Shown in pieces: positions 1 through 6,461 of a stretch of 8,857 nucleotides of DNA (position 1 is the first letter of the stretch; the number at the start of each line of letters is the position of its first letter). The notes under the pieces were generated by a model that did no database searches, was not told the origin of the DNA, and worked only from the letters and a program-made list of their open reading frames with translations. Source of the stretch: Bacillota bacterium (GTDB taxonomy: Bacteria > Bacillota > Negativicutes > Sporomusales > Sporomusaceae); NCBI GenBank assembly GCA_023443285.1, contig JAEZVB010000139.1, forward strand, positions 1-8,857, given 5' to 3'. Position numbers and translations under genes: made by a program.

Positions 1-7
1 ACTTATA

Positions 8-40
8 TTGTAGACTATTACCGGTAAAATGGTGTATTAT
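8..40 (+). promoter_or_regulatory. Weak candidate promoter for the polyprenyl synthase gene
   Basis: TAGACT (11-16) resembles a -35 box at 4 of 6 positions. It is followed after 18 nt by TATTAT (35-40), a 5 of 6 match to the -10 consensus. Transcription would start near 47, shortly before the ribosome binding site at 61. The region is AT-rich, so chance matches are likely, and the gene could equally be transcribed from upstream of the window. Confidence 0.25.
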
Positions 41-60
41 AGAAACAGATTTTGTCTTGT

Positions 61-67
61 AGGTGAT
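61..67 (+). promoter_or_regulatory. Ribosome binding site that sets a GTG start
   Basis: AGGTGAT is a seven-base match to the anti-Shine-Dalgarno complement (AAGGAGGTGAT) and lies 6 nt before the GTG at 74. The alternative in-frame ATG at 29 has no purine-rich site upstream. This decides the start of the polyprenyl synthase. Confidence 0.7.
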
Positions 68-73
68 AGAATA

Positions 74-1048
74 GTGAGTAAATTCCCCAATAATATATTT
101 GATATAGTCCAAGCTGATCTTGTGGCTGTTGAAAAAGCACTGTATTCTACAATACAATCGCCGGTAGATTTGGTCAACGATATTGGTGGGCATCTGGTGC
201 AAGCGGGCGGTAAGCGCTTACGGCCCGCTTTATATCTGCTATGTGCCAGGGGCGGCAACCCTGATCCAAATGAATTGCTTCCCATGGCCGTAGCGCTTGA
301 ACTTATTCATATGGCAACCTTAGTGCATGATGATGTAATTGACAATGCCTCTATCCGGCGTGGGCGGCCAACTGCCAACTCGCGGTGGGGCAACCATAGC
401 TCGGTATTGACAGGAGACTATTTATGGGCTAGAGCATTTTCGTCCATAGCCTCAGTGGCTAAACCAAACATGCTGAAAATTTTGACTGATATCATATCAA
501 GCATGTGCGAAGGCGAAATAGTTCAGCTCCAACAAGCTTTCAATCCCAACCAGGATGAGGCTGATTACCGTCTGCGTGTAGCCCAAAAGACGGCTGACTT
601 TATTGCTGCTAGTTGTGAACTGGGTGCGTTGTCAGGGGGGTTGGATGAGAGAGACGTTGGGCAGGTACGGGAGTTTGGTTATGCAATTGGTATGGCATTC
701 CAAATTACCGATGATATCTTGGACATTACCTCTTCGGCTGAACAATTGGGAAAGCCGGTGGGCAATGATTTGCGCCAGGGAATCATTACTTTACCCACGA
801 TTTATGCCTTAAAAGCAAGTGCCCACCGTGACGAACTTAGGAATATAGTGGTGAACCAGAATATGACCGATGACGATGTTCGCCGTGGGCTTGAGATTCT
901 TCATGATACAGATGCTGTAGAGTACAGCTATCGGCAAGTGGACAGTTATCTCCAGCATGGTCGTAATAGTCTGCCGACAACACTTAATGAGCCTGTGCGC
1001 CAAGCACTATTGGCAGTAGCGGATTTCGTAGGAATGCGTGAATTCTAG
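74..1048 (+). CDS. Long-chain trans-polyprenyl diphosphate synthase (heptaprenyl/octaprenyl type)
   Basis: Condenses isopentenyl diphosphate units onto an allylic diphosphate to build an all-trans polyprenyl chain, here most likely the side chain of menaquinone. The 324-residue product has the family's usual length. Visible motifs are GKRLRP (46-51), the first Asp-rich motif DDVID (86-90) followed by RRGRPT, and the second Asp-rich motif DDILD (213-217) followed by GKPVGNDL. These bind the Mg-diphosphates. The residues 4 and 5 positions before the first motif are Thr and Ala, not aromatic, which in this family favours long products; the exact chain length cannot be read. The GTG start at 74 is preferred over the in-frame ATG at 29 because of the ribosome binding site at 61-67. 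Ubi/menaquinone-type genes follow downstream, separated by a terminator. The family assignment is firm; the role in quinone rather than other prenyl synthesis is inferred from context. Confidence 0.93.
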   Translation: MSKFPNNIFDIVQADLVAVEKALYSTIQSPVDLVNDIGGHLVQAGGKRLRPALYLLCARGGNPDPNELLPMAVALELIHMATLVHDDVIDNASIRRGRPTANSRWGNHSSVLTGDYLWARAFSSIASVAKPNMLKILTDIISSMCEGEIVQLQQAFNPNQDEADYRLRVAQKTADFIAASCELGALSGGLDERDVGQVREFGYAIGMAFQITDDILDITSSAEQLGKPVGNDLRQGIITLPTIYALKASAHRDELRNIVVNQNMTDDDVRRGLEILHDTDAVEYSYRQVDSYLQHGRNSLPTTLNEPVRQALLAVADFVGMREF

Positions 1049-1086
1049 CATCAATAAAATTCTTTATATATAGGGGTAGTATAAAT

Positions 1087-1141
1087 AACGGCTTTCCTAG
1101 GGGAATGTATCTTGCAGAACATTCAGGGGGAGCCGTTTTTT
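1087..1141 (+). terminator. Rho-independent terminator after the polyprenyl synthase
   Basis: AACGGCT (1087-1093) pairs with AGCCGTT (1131-1137). The stem can continue through TTCC against GGGG with two wobble pairs. An upper stem GAATGT (1103-1108) with ACATTC (1119-1124) sits above an internal loop. A run of six T (1136-1141) follows the base of the stem. It lies 38 nt after the stop codon and upstream of a new promoter, so it separates the prenyl synthase from tatA. Confidence 0.85.
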
Positions 1142-1158
1142 GTCACCGTGTTGTTGCA

Positions 1159-1187
1159 TTGTTTTTTTTTGGACGTACAGGTATAAT
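1159..1187 (+). promoter_or_regulatory. Candidate housekeeping promoter for tatA-tatC-ubiD-ubiA
   Basis: A perfect TATAAT (1182-1187) lies 17 nt after TTGTTT (1159-1164), a 3 of 6 match to the -35 consensus. The spacer includes a T-tract. Transcription would start around 1194, giving a leader of about 30 nt before tatA. It sits directly after the terminator of the previous gene, which supports a new transcription unit here. Confidence 0.6.
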
Positions 1188-1223
1188 AGAATAAGCATGT
1201 ACATGGAAAAAGGAGATGGTAGT

Positions 1224-1439
1224 ATGTTTAGCTTTAGTATGCCGGAATTGGTTTTAATACTAGTTATCGCACTTGTTGTGTTCGGGCCGGGTAAACTGCC
1301 GGAAGTTGGCAAGGCTATCGGCAAAGGCATTCAGGAGTTCCGGCGGGCGAGCAATGAAGTTATGAATCCCAAAGAGGAACCTTTAAAAGTCGAAGCTAAG
1401 GCAGAAAGTGACATCAAACACCCTGAGGAAAAAAAGTGA
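1224..1439 (+). CDS. tatA: Sec-independent protein translocase subunit TatA
   Basis: Pore-forming or membrane-thinning component of the twin-arginine translocase, which exports folded, often cofactor-containing, proteins across the cytoplasmic membrane. The 71-residue protein shows the full TatA plan: a short N-terminus with Glu8 (MPEL), one transmembrane helix (about 8-20), the FGP hinge (21-23), an amphipathic helix (KLPEVGKAIGKGIQEFRRAS) and a charged, Lys/Glu-rich tail. No TatB gene is present, so this is probably a minimal two-component TatA-TatC system in which TatA also fills the TatB role. The ATG at 1224 is chosen because AGGAG (1211-1215) lies 8 nt upstream. A longer frame reaching back to 1140 would run across the promoter and place cysteine-rich, non-family sequence before the helix. 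tatC follows after 9 nt. Confidence 0.93.
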   Translation: MFSFSMPELVLILVIALVVFGPGKLPEVGKAIGKGIQEFRRASNEVMNPKEEPLKVEAKAESDIKHPEEKK

Positions 1440-1448
1440 GGGTGATTG

Positions 1449-2288
1449 ATGGCTGAACATAATGAAAACAATAAGTCAACTATATCAGAACCTGCAGAAA
1501 CGACAGGTGTAATCTATAGTGATAAGGTGATACGCGAAGAGGCTGCTCCTACGGATGAACCGGTTAGAGAAGAAACTGCCGAGGAGTCGCAATCGGTACG
1601 CGTAATGTCTTTAATAGACCATCTGGAAGAACTGCGTCGTCGCCTGATAGTGATGATTGCCGCTATTATCGTAGGCAGTGCAGGTTGCTATTTTTATGCT
1701 GCCGAAATTTCTGGATTTATAACAGCGCCGGCAGGAAAACTCTATTATATGAATCCGTCAGAGGCATTCTTTACCTATCTGAAGGTTTCTTTTTTTGCTG
1801 GATTTCTGCTGGCATTGCCGATAGTTATGTATCAACTGTGGGCCTTTATCGTACCGGCTATGACTAACAATGAACGCAAGGCCGGTATATTCTTAGTACC
1901 TGCATCAATCTTTCTTTTCTTTGTTGGATTGATTTTTTCTTACTACTTGGTTCTACCAGCCGGGATTAAATTCTTTATGGGGTTTGCTACGGAAAACCTG
2001 CAACCTATGTTTTCTATTGGGCAATATCTTTCCTTTGTTATCTCATTTTTAGTACCCTTTGGTTTTATCTTCGAATTGCCATTATTAATATTTGTTATGG
2101 CTAGACTAGGGATTATTGGCTCGGCCTTCTTGACGGCCAAACGCAAAATGGTAGTGTTTTTATCCTTTGTTATTGGCGCTGTTATCTCACCGACTCCAGA
2201 TGTTTTTTCGCAAACCATGGTGGCTGTGCCAATGATTTTGTTATATGAGATTAGTATTTTAATTGTAAAATATATATTGCGTAAATAG
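1449..2288 (+). CDS. tatC: Sec-independent protein translocase subunit TatC
   Basis: Polytopic receptor of the twin-arginine translocase that binds the RR signal peptide. The core matches TatC: a cytoplasmic motif SLIDHLEELRRRL (about 54-66), six hydrophobic segments, the conserved loop YLKVSFFAGFLLALP with VMYQLWAFIVPAMTNNERK (about 110-145), FGFIFELPLL (about 205-214) and SPTPDVFSQ (about 248-256). The protein is 279 residues, longer than the usual 240-250. The excess is an acidic, probably disordered N-terminal extension of about 52 residues. I choose the ATG at 1449, next to GAGGGTGA (1438-1445). The TTG at 1446 is also in frame. A start at the internal ATG at 1605 would give a standard-length protein, but its nearest purine-rich site (1581-1586) is 18 nt away, too far. 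Translationally close to tatA (9 nt) and followed by ubiD after 33 nt. Confidence 0.94.
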   Translation: MAEHNENNKSTISEPAETTGVIYSDKVIREEAAPTDEPVREETAEESQSVRVMSLIDHLEELRRRLIVMIAAIIVGSAGCYFYAAEISGFITAPAGKLYYMNPSEAFFTYLKVSFFAGFLLALPIVMYQLWAFIVPAMTNNERKAGIFLVPASIFLFFVGLIFSYYLVLPAGIKFFMGFATENLQPMFSIGQYLSFVISFLVPFGFIFELPLLIFVMARLGIIGSAFLTAKRKMVVFLSFVIGAVISPTPDVFSQTMVAVPMILLYEISILIVKYILRK

Positions 2289-2321
2289 ATATACTGCTTC
2301 TAGCGTGAAAGGAGTATTATT

Positions 2322-3782
2322 TTGGCTTACAATGATCTGCGGGAATTTATTAATGCGCTGGAGTCGCGGGGCTGGCTGAAACGGATTACTCAGCCAGTTA
2401 GCTGCGAACTAGAAATAACTGAAATTACCGACCGTGTTTCAAAAATGCAAGGAGACAAAAATGTTGCCTTGTTATTCGAAAATGTGATTGGCTATGACAT
2501 GCCTGTACTCATGAATGCCTTTGGCAGCATGGAACGCATGGCATTGGCCTTTGGTGTGGAAAAGGTTGATGATATTGCCCAGGAAATACGGCAAATCTTA
2601 AAATTGCCTTATATATCGCTTCAGAATAAGCTTGATCTGGTTAAGATTATTCCGTCGGCCAAACGTGCGATTAATTTTCCTAAGTATGTGAAAAATGCAC
2701 CATGCAAAGAAGTTATTATTAAGGACAAGCCCTCATTGGATAAGTTCCCGATTTTGAAGTGTTGGCCTGGAGATGCTGGGCGTTTTATTACATTGCCATT
2801 GGTATTTACCAAGAATCCGCTGAATGGTAAGCGAAATGTCGGCATGTATAGACTTCAGGTATTTGATCAGCAGACAACAGGTATGCATTGGCATATCCAT
2901 AAAAATGGTGCTGAGAATTATCGGGCACACCGAGAATTAGGTAAAGATAAAATTGAAGTGGCTGTTGCCATTGGTGGAGATCCCGCGATTACGTACGCGG
3001 CTACTGCACCCTTGCCGCGCGATATTGATGAAATGGTGTTTGCCGGTTTCTTGCGTAAAAAGGCAGTCGAAATGGTTAAGTGTGAAACCGTGGATGTTGA
3101 GGTACCTGCTGGTGCGGAGATTGTTCTGGAAGGCTATGTGGATATGGATGAACTTAGGGTGGAGGGGCCATTTGGCGACCATACCGGCTACTATTCATTG
3201 GCAGATAACTACCCTGTTTTTCATATTACCTGCATAACTCATCGCAAAAATCCTATTTATCCGGCAACGATTGTGGGCAAACCTCCCATGGAGGATTGTT
3301 TCTTGGCAAAAGCAACCGAACGTATTTTTTTGCCATTGTTACAAATGCAATTGCCTGAAATTGTCGACATGAATTTGCCGCTGGAAGGCGTTTTTCATAA
3401 TTGTGCGGTTGTAGCCATAAAAAAAAGCTATCCCCAACAGGCCAAAAAGGTAATGCATGCCATCTGGGGTATGGGACAAATGATGTTTACCAAGATGATT
3501 ATTGTTGTTGACGATCATGTTAACGTGCAGGATATGAATGAAGTTTGGTGGCGGGTATTTAATAATATTGATGCCAAACGTGACATTGTCATGGTAGATG
3601 GACCGCTAGATGTTCTTGACCATTCCTCGCCAATGCCTAACTGGGGGACAAAAGTGGGTATTGATGCGACCAAAACCTGGCCGCAGGAAGGCCAAACCCG
3701 TGAATGGCCTGACGAAATCGTCATGTCGGCAGATGTTAAAAAAATGGTAGACGCTAAGTGGAAGGATTTGGGTCTTGAGTAA
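2322..3782 (+). CDS. UbiD-family prenylated-FMN-dependent decarboxylase (menaquinone biosynthesis, MqnL/UbiD-like)
   Basis: Predicted to decarboxylate a prenylated aromatic acid in quinone synthesis, using prenylated FMN made by a UbiX-type flavin prenyltransferase; no ubiX lies in the window. The 486 residues match the usual UbiD length. Visible family signatures are the NVGMYR segment (172-177), which includes the active-site Arg region, MHWHIHKNGAENYR (188-201), and EGPFGDHTGYY (281-291) with its catalytic-region Glu, followed by the HRKNPIYPATIVGKPPMED segment. Translation begins at TTG 2322, 7 nt after AAAGGAG (2308-2314). The 3' end overlaps the UbiA-type gene by 8 nt, so the two are likely translationally coupled. 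The pairing with a prenyltransferase argues for a quinone role. UbiD relatives also act on other aromatic acids, so the substrate is inferred. Futalosine-pathway carboxynaphthoate is the leading guess. Confidence 0.88.
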   Translation: MAYNDLREFINALESRGWLKRITQPVSCELEITEITDRVSKMQGDKNVALLFENVIGYDMPVLMNAFGSMERMALAFGVEKVDDIAQEIRQILKLPYISLQNKLDLVKIIPSAKRAINFPKYVKNAPCKEVIIKDKPSLDKFPILKCWPGDAGRFITLPLVFTKNPLNGKRNVGMYRLQVFDQQTTGMHWHIHKNGAENYRAHRELGKDKIEVAVAIGGDPAITYAATAPLPRDIDEMVFAGFLRKKAVEMVKCETVDVEVPAGAEIVLEGYVDMDELRVEGPFGDHTGYYSLADNYPVFHITCITHRKNPIYPATIVGKPPMEDCFLAKATERIFLPLLQMQLPEIVDMNLPLEGVFHNCAVVAIKKSYPQQAKKVMHAIWGMGQMMFTKMIIVVDDHVNVQDMNEVWWRVFNNIDAKRDIVMVDGPLDVLDHSSPMPNWGTKVGIDATKTWPQEGQTREWPDEIVMSADVKKMVDAKWKDLGLE

Positions 3783-4632
3783 ACTAAAAGCCCATCTTGA
3801 GAATATTGCTTTGTCCCATTCGGTTTTTGCTCTGCCGTTTGCATATATGGGGGCTTTTTTGGCCGCCGGAGCTGTTCCTAGCGGTCATGACCTTTTATGG
3901 ATTACCTTAGCGATGATTGGAGCCCGCAGTGCTGCGTTAGCACTAAATAATTATATTGATCTGAAGTATGATAAACTACACCCGCGTTTTACCAAAAGGC
4001 CAATGGTTACAGGTGCGGTTAAGCCGCGGGAAGCCGTTATCCTCATTATCGTCTGTTTGGCGCTATTTTTGTTGGCTGCCGCCCAGTTGCAACCGCTTTG
4101 TCTCAAACTATGGCCGCTTGCATTGATTCCACTGGTTGTGTATCCTTATATGAAACGTATTTCCTGGACGTGCCATTTAGTCTTGGGTATAGCTTTGGCT
4201 GTTGCGCCAGTTGGTGCATGGGTAGGTGTTACCGGAGAAATATCAGTCGCGGTTTTGTTTTTGGGCTTGGCGGTAGGTGTGTGGATTGCTGGTTTTGATG
4301 TTATCTATGCCTGCCAGGATGTAGCTTTTGATAAAGCTAACGGCTTACACTCCATGCCAGTACGGTTTGGTGTTAGAGGGGCATTGCGGTTGACAAAAAT
4401 CATGCATATGATTAGTATCTGTTGTTTTGCAGTTGTTGGTTGGCTTTTGCAACTACATTTCATCTATTATGGTGGCGTAGTATTAGCAGGCGCAGTGCTT
4501 GTATACCAACATAGCATCGTCAGTGCTAACAACTTAAGTAAAGTTACTCAACGATACTTTATGCGCAATGGTCTTGTCGGAATTTTGTTGTTTTTGTTTA
4601 CAGTTATTGCACTGATATATGGCAAAAATTAA
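3775..4632 (+). CDS. UbiA-family aromatic prenyltransferase (menaquinone biosynthesis, MqnP/UbiA-like)
   Basis: Integral-membrane enzyme that transfers a polyprenyl chain from its diphosphate to an aromatic acid. The 285 residues carry the two Mg-diphosphate motifs of the superfamily: N58-x3-D62-x3-D66 in NNYIDLKYD, and D175-x6-D182-x3-D186 in FDVIYACQDVAFD. These are separated by several hydrophobic helices; about eight or nine membrane segments can be seen. SMPVRFG (193-199) follows the second motif, as is usual in UbiA-like proteins. Translation starts at TTG 3775 inside the end of ubiD, with AAGGA (3762-3766) 8 nt upstream. This 8-nt overlap indicates coupling. It would use the product of a polyprenyl synthase such as the one at 74-1048 and feed the UbiD-type decarboxylase. 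The exact acceptor is not readable; 4-hydroxybenzoate-type names are common for this family but may be misleading in an organism without ubiquinone. Confidence 0.9.
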   Translation: MSKLKAHLENIALSHSVFALPFAYMGAFLAAGAVPSGHDLLWITLAMIGARSAALALNNYIDLKYDKLHPRFTKRPMVTGAVKPREAVILIIVCLALFLLAAAQLQPLCLKLWPLALIPLVVYPYMKRISWTCHLVLGIALAVAPVGAWVGVTGEISVAVLFLGLAVGVWIAGFDVIYACQDVAFDKANGLHSMPVRFGVRGALRLTKIMHMISICCFAVVGWLLQLHFIYYGGVVLAGAVLVYQHSIVSANNLSKVTQRYFMRNGLVGILLFLFTVIALIYGKN

Positions 4633-4649
4633 ATAATGTGTAATATTTG

Positions 4650-4684
4650 TATGCCTCTTTACTTTGGTGAAGAGGCATATTTTT
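4650..4684 (+). terminator. Rho-independent terminator after ubiA
   Basis: TATGCCTCTT (4650-4659) and AAGAGGCATA (4670-4679) form a perfect 10-bp stem with a 10-nt loop, followed directly by TTTTT (4680-4684), then A and more T. It lies 17 nt after the ubiA stop and closes the tatA-tatC-ubiD-ubiA unit. The stem is close to palindromic and could also work on the opposite strand, but no gene faces it there. Confidence 0.92.
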
Positions 4685-4708
4685 ATTTGAATTATCCTTC
4701 GACAAAAG

Positions 4709-4735
4709 TTGACAATAATATTTTTTTTGAATAAT
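4709..4735 (+). promoter_or_regulatory. Candidate housekeeping promoter for the C1 operon
   Basis: A perfect TTGACA (4709-4714) is followed after 15 nt by AATAAT (4730-4735), a 5 of 6 match to the -10 consensus. A 17-nt spacing would instead use the poorer TAATGA at 4732. The short optimal spacing makes this less certain than the -35 box suggests. It is the only sigma-A-like candidate I noticed between the ubiA terminator and fchA, and would give a leader of about 145 nt. Confidence 0.45.
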
Positions 4736-4744
4736 GAAAAACTA

Positions 4745-4773
4745 GCAGGAATTTCAGAAAATAAAGCGAATTT
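4745..4773 (+). promoter_or_regulatory. Candidate sigma-H-type promoter for the C1 operon
   Basis: GCAGGAATT (4745-4753) and AGCGAATTT (4765-4773) match the published Bacillus sigma-H pattern RnAGGAwWW, 11 nt, RnnGAATww at every defined position, including the spacer. Transcription would begin around 4778-4782, leaving roughly 110 nt before fchA. It sits immediately downstream of the candidate sigma-A promoter, so the two would be tandem promoters. The consensus is known from Bacillus; its use in this organism is inferred. Confidence 0.5.
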
Positions 4774-4815
4774 TTTCCAATGGAATGTATGTGAAATAAC
4801 AAACTAATTTTATTT

Positions 4816-4852
4816 GCAGCTGTGTATGTAGTAATAACGGCAGCTTGTATGC
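4816..4852 (+). repeat. Imperfect direct repeat in the fchA leader
   Basis: GCAGCTGTGTATG (4816-4828) recurs as GCAGCTTGTATG (4840-4851), differing by one indel, with starts 24 nt apart. The second copy can form a small CAGC/GCTG hairpin (4841-4854). It lies in the predicted untranslated leader of fchA. It may be a paired binding site or simply a local duplication; I recognise no known riboswitch. Confidence 0.35.
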
Positions 4853-4888
4853 TGTTAAATTCAACAAGAAACGGGAGGAAAAAAGAGT

Positions 4889-5521
4889 ATGAGTATGCTT
4901 GATAAGTCTTGCTCCGATTTTCTGGAAGTGCTGTCATCCAAAGCGCCGGTACCAGGCGGCGGCGGTGCGGCTGCTCTTGGTGGCGCTGTTGGAATGGCGC
5001 TTTCCAACATGGTTGGCAATCTAACTGTTGGCAAAAAGAAGTATGCTGAAGTAGAAGGGGAAGTCAAAGAACTTATTGCTAAGGGAGATCAAATCATTGC
5101 CGAGTTAAAAAGACTCGTGGACGAAGATGCCGAAGTTTTTGAACCTCTCTCCAAAGCATATGGTTTGCCCAAAGATACTCCGGAGCAGATTGCCTATAAA
5201 GAACAAGTAATGGAAAAATGCTCTAAAGACGCCTGCGAAGGACCTATGAAGATCATGCGCACCTGTTATGCAGGTATTAAGATTCATGAACGCATGGGAC
5301 AGATCGGCACCAATTTGGCAATCTCTGATGTGGGCTGTGGTGTAGTATTTCTCAAGTCGGCACTCATTAGTGGTATGCTAAATGTAGTAATTAATCTTAA
5401 TACAATTAAAGACCAGGAATATGTCAGCAAAAATCGGGCGGAAATGGAACAATTATTAGCTGATGGTTCCAAAATTGCTGATGCTACCCTGGAACTTGTT
5501 ATTAGTAAAATAAAGAAATAG
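4889..5521 (+). CDS. fchA: Methenyl-THF cyclohydrolase / formimino-THF cyclodeaminase family protein FchA
   Basis: A 210-residue cytosolic protein of the cyclodeaminase/cyclohydrolase family. In acetogens and purine-fermenting clostridia this family interconverts formyl-THF and methenyl-THF or deaminates formimino-THF. Visible signatures are the Gly-rich N-terminal motif KAPVPGGGGAAAL (18-30), the Asp pair DED at 78-80, and a C-terminal block TNLAISDVGCGVVFLKSAL (141-159). Length is normal. The ATG at 4889 follows GGGAGGA (4873-4879) by 9 nt. folD starts 14 nt after the stop, and fhs is further downstream. The gene therefore sits with the enzymes that make its substrate and use its product, which supports the cyclohydrolase role. 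The adjacent FolD lacks the catalytic Lys needed for its own cyclohydrolase activity, so this protein probably supplies that step. No histidine-degradation genes are visible to suggest formimino-THF as the main substrate. Confidence 0.88.
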   Translation: MSMLDKSCSDFLEVLSSKAPVPGGGGAAALGGAVGMALSNMVGNLTVGKKKYAEVEGEVKELIAKGDQIIAELKRLVDEDAEVFEPLSKAYGLPKDTPEQIAYKEQVMEKCSKDACEGPMKIMRTCYAGIKIHERMGQIGTNLAISDVGCGVVFLKSALISGMLNVVINLNTIKDQEYVSKNRAEMEQLLADGSKIADATLELVISKIKK

Positions 5522-5535
5522 GAGGAATTTGGACA

Positions 5536-6399
5536 ATGGCCGAAAGATTAGCCGGTAAAGCGGTAGCCGATGCCATGAAAGTGGAATTATCCGAAAAGGT
5601 AACCGCTATCAAAGCCAAAGGAATTACTCCCAAATTAGGAATTATTCGGGTTGGTGCCCGTCCTGATGATCTTTTTTATGAAGGCGGTGCCAAAAAGACC
5701 TGTGAATCCATTGGCATGGAATACCAAGTCTTTGAGTATCCAGTCGATATTGATCAAGCTGCTTTTGAGAAAGCTGTAATTAGTGTTGGTGCCAACAAAG
5801 AGATTAATGGTATCTTGATGTTTGCCCCATTGCCGAAACAATTGGATGAAAAGAAAATCCGTAATCTTATCCCGGTAGAAAAGGACGTAGACTGCATGAC
5901 CATTGGCAGTGCAGCTAAAGTGTATACTGATGATCCTACCGGTTTCCCGCCATGTACTCCAACTGCCTGCATGGATATTTTAAAATTTTACAATATTCCG
6001 TTAAAAGGCAAAAAAGCTGTTGTACTAGGACGCTCCCAAGTTGTTGGTAAACCAGTTGCTATGTTGCTTTTACGGGAACATGCTACTGTAACCATCTGCC
6101 ATTCGCGGACAGATGATTTGCCAGGTGTGTGCGCTGATGCAGACGTGCTTATTGCAGCAGTAGGCCGGGCAAAAATGGTTAAAGCCAACTTTGTTAAGCC
6201 AGGTCAGGTTATTATCGACGTAGGTATTAATGAAGATCCGGATAATCCTGGGAAATACTGTGGCGATGTTGACTACGCAGAAGTTGAACCAATTGTTGCT
6301 AAAATTACTCCGGTTCCTGGTGGCGTTGGATCTGTTACAACAGTTGTACTTTGTAAACAGACTATTCAAGCCTGTGAAATGCAAAACGGCTTGGTATAA
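5536..6399 (+). CDS. folD: Methylene-THF dehydrogenase FolD, predicted monofunctional
   Basis: Oxidoreductase interconverting methenyl-THF and methylene-THF with a nicotinamide cofactor. The 287 residues have the normal FolD layout: N-terminal folate domain, the GFPPCTPTACMDIL segment (136-149), a Rossmann segment VVLGRSQVVGKPVAMLLL (152-169) with TICHSRT (176-182), and TPVPGGVGSVTTV near the C-terminus. By ungapped comparison with E. coli FolD from memory, Tyr50 is kept (Tyr48), but the catalytic Lys54 is Ala52 in YEGGAKK and Gln98 is Phe96 in ILMFAPLP. The KDVD acid motif is kept (116-119), followed by Cys in place of Gly. The usual GVGPMT is GVGSVT. Loss of that Lys is known to abolish cyclohydrolase while sparing dehydrogenase activity, so I predict a dehydrogenase only. 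ATG 5536 follows GGAGGAA (5521-5527). Cofactor preference, NAD or NADP, cannot be decided here. Confidence 0.9.
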   Translation: MAERLAGKAVADAMKVELSEKVTAIKAKGITPKLGIIRVGARPDDLFYEGGAKKTCESIGMEYQVFEYPVDIDQAAFEKAVISVGANKEINGILMFAPLPKQLDEKKIRNLIPVEKDVDCMTIGSAAKVYTDDPTGFPPCTPTACMDILKFYNIPLKGKKAVVLGRSQVVGKPVAMLLLREHATVTICHSRTDDLPGVCADADVLIAAVGRAKMVKANFVKPGQVIIDVGINEDPDNPGKYCGDVDYAEVEPIVAKITPVPGGVGSVTTVVLCKQTIQACEMQNGLV

Positions 6400-6416
6400 A
6401 CGCGCTTTGCGGGTTT
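6398..6416 (+). other. Small hairpin just after the folD stop
   Basis: AAAC and CGC pair with GCG and GTTT around a TTT loop, with one central G-G mismatch. No T-run follows, so it is unlikely to terminate transcription. It could influence transcript stability between folD and the next gene, or be chance. Confidence 0.25.
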
Positions 6417-6461
6417 AACGTATTTAAAATTAATTCCTTTATTGCACTAGGAGGCACATTT

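Noticed and set aside
29..73. In-frame ATG at 29 as start of the polyprenyl synthase
   Set aside because: No Shine-Dalgarno precedes it, and the extra 15 residues do not look like family sequence. GTG 74 has a seven-base Shine-Dalgarno match at 61-67.
1140..1223. Longer TatA reading frame beginning at 1140
   Set aside because: It would start inside the terminator T-run, cross the TATAAT promoter and add a cysteine-rich segment ahead of the normal TatA N-terminus. ATG 1224 has a proper ribosome binding site.
2953..3237. Alternative plus-strand frames inside ubiD, also at 603-812 and 4098-4298
   Set aside because: They overlap recognised genes entirely in another frame, and their Trp/Cys/Arg-rich translations are typical of shadow frames.
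4738..4888. Tetrahydrofolate or other known riboswitch in the fchA leader
   Set aside because: I could not find the conserved core of a THF riboswitch or a terminator or sequestering stem near the ribosome binding site. Only a short repeat and a weak stem are visible.
6398..6416. Hairpin after folD as a terminator
   Set aside because: The stem is short with a central mismatch and no T-run follows. Transcription probably continues into the DUF3786 gene.
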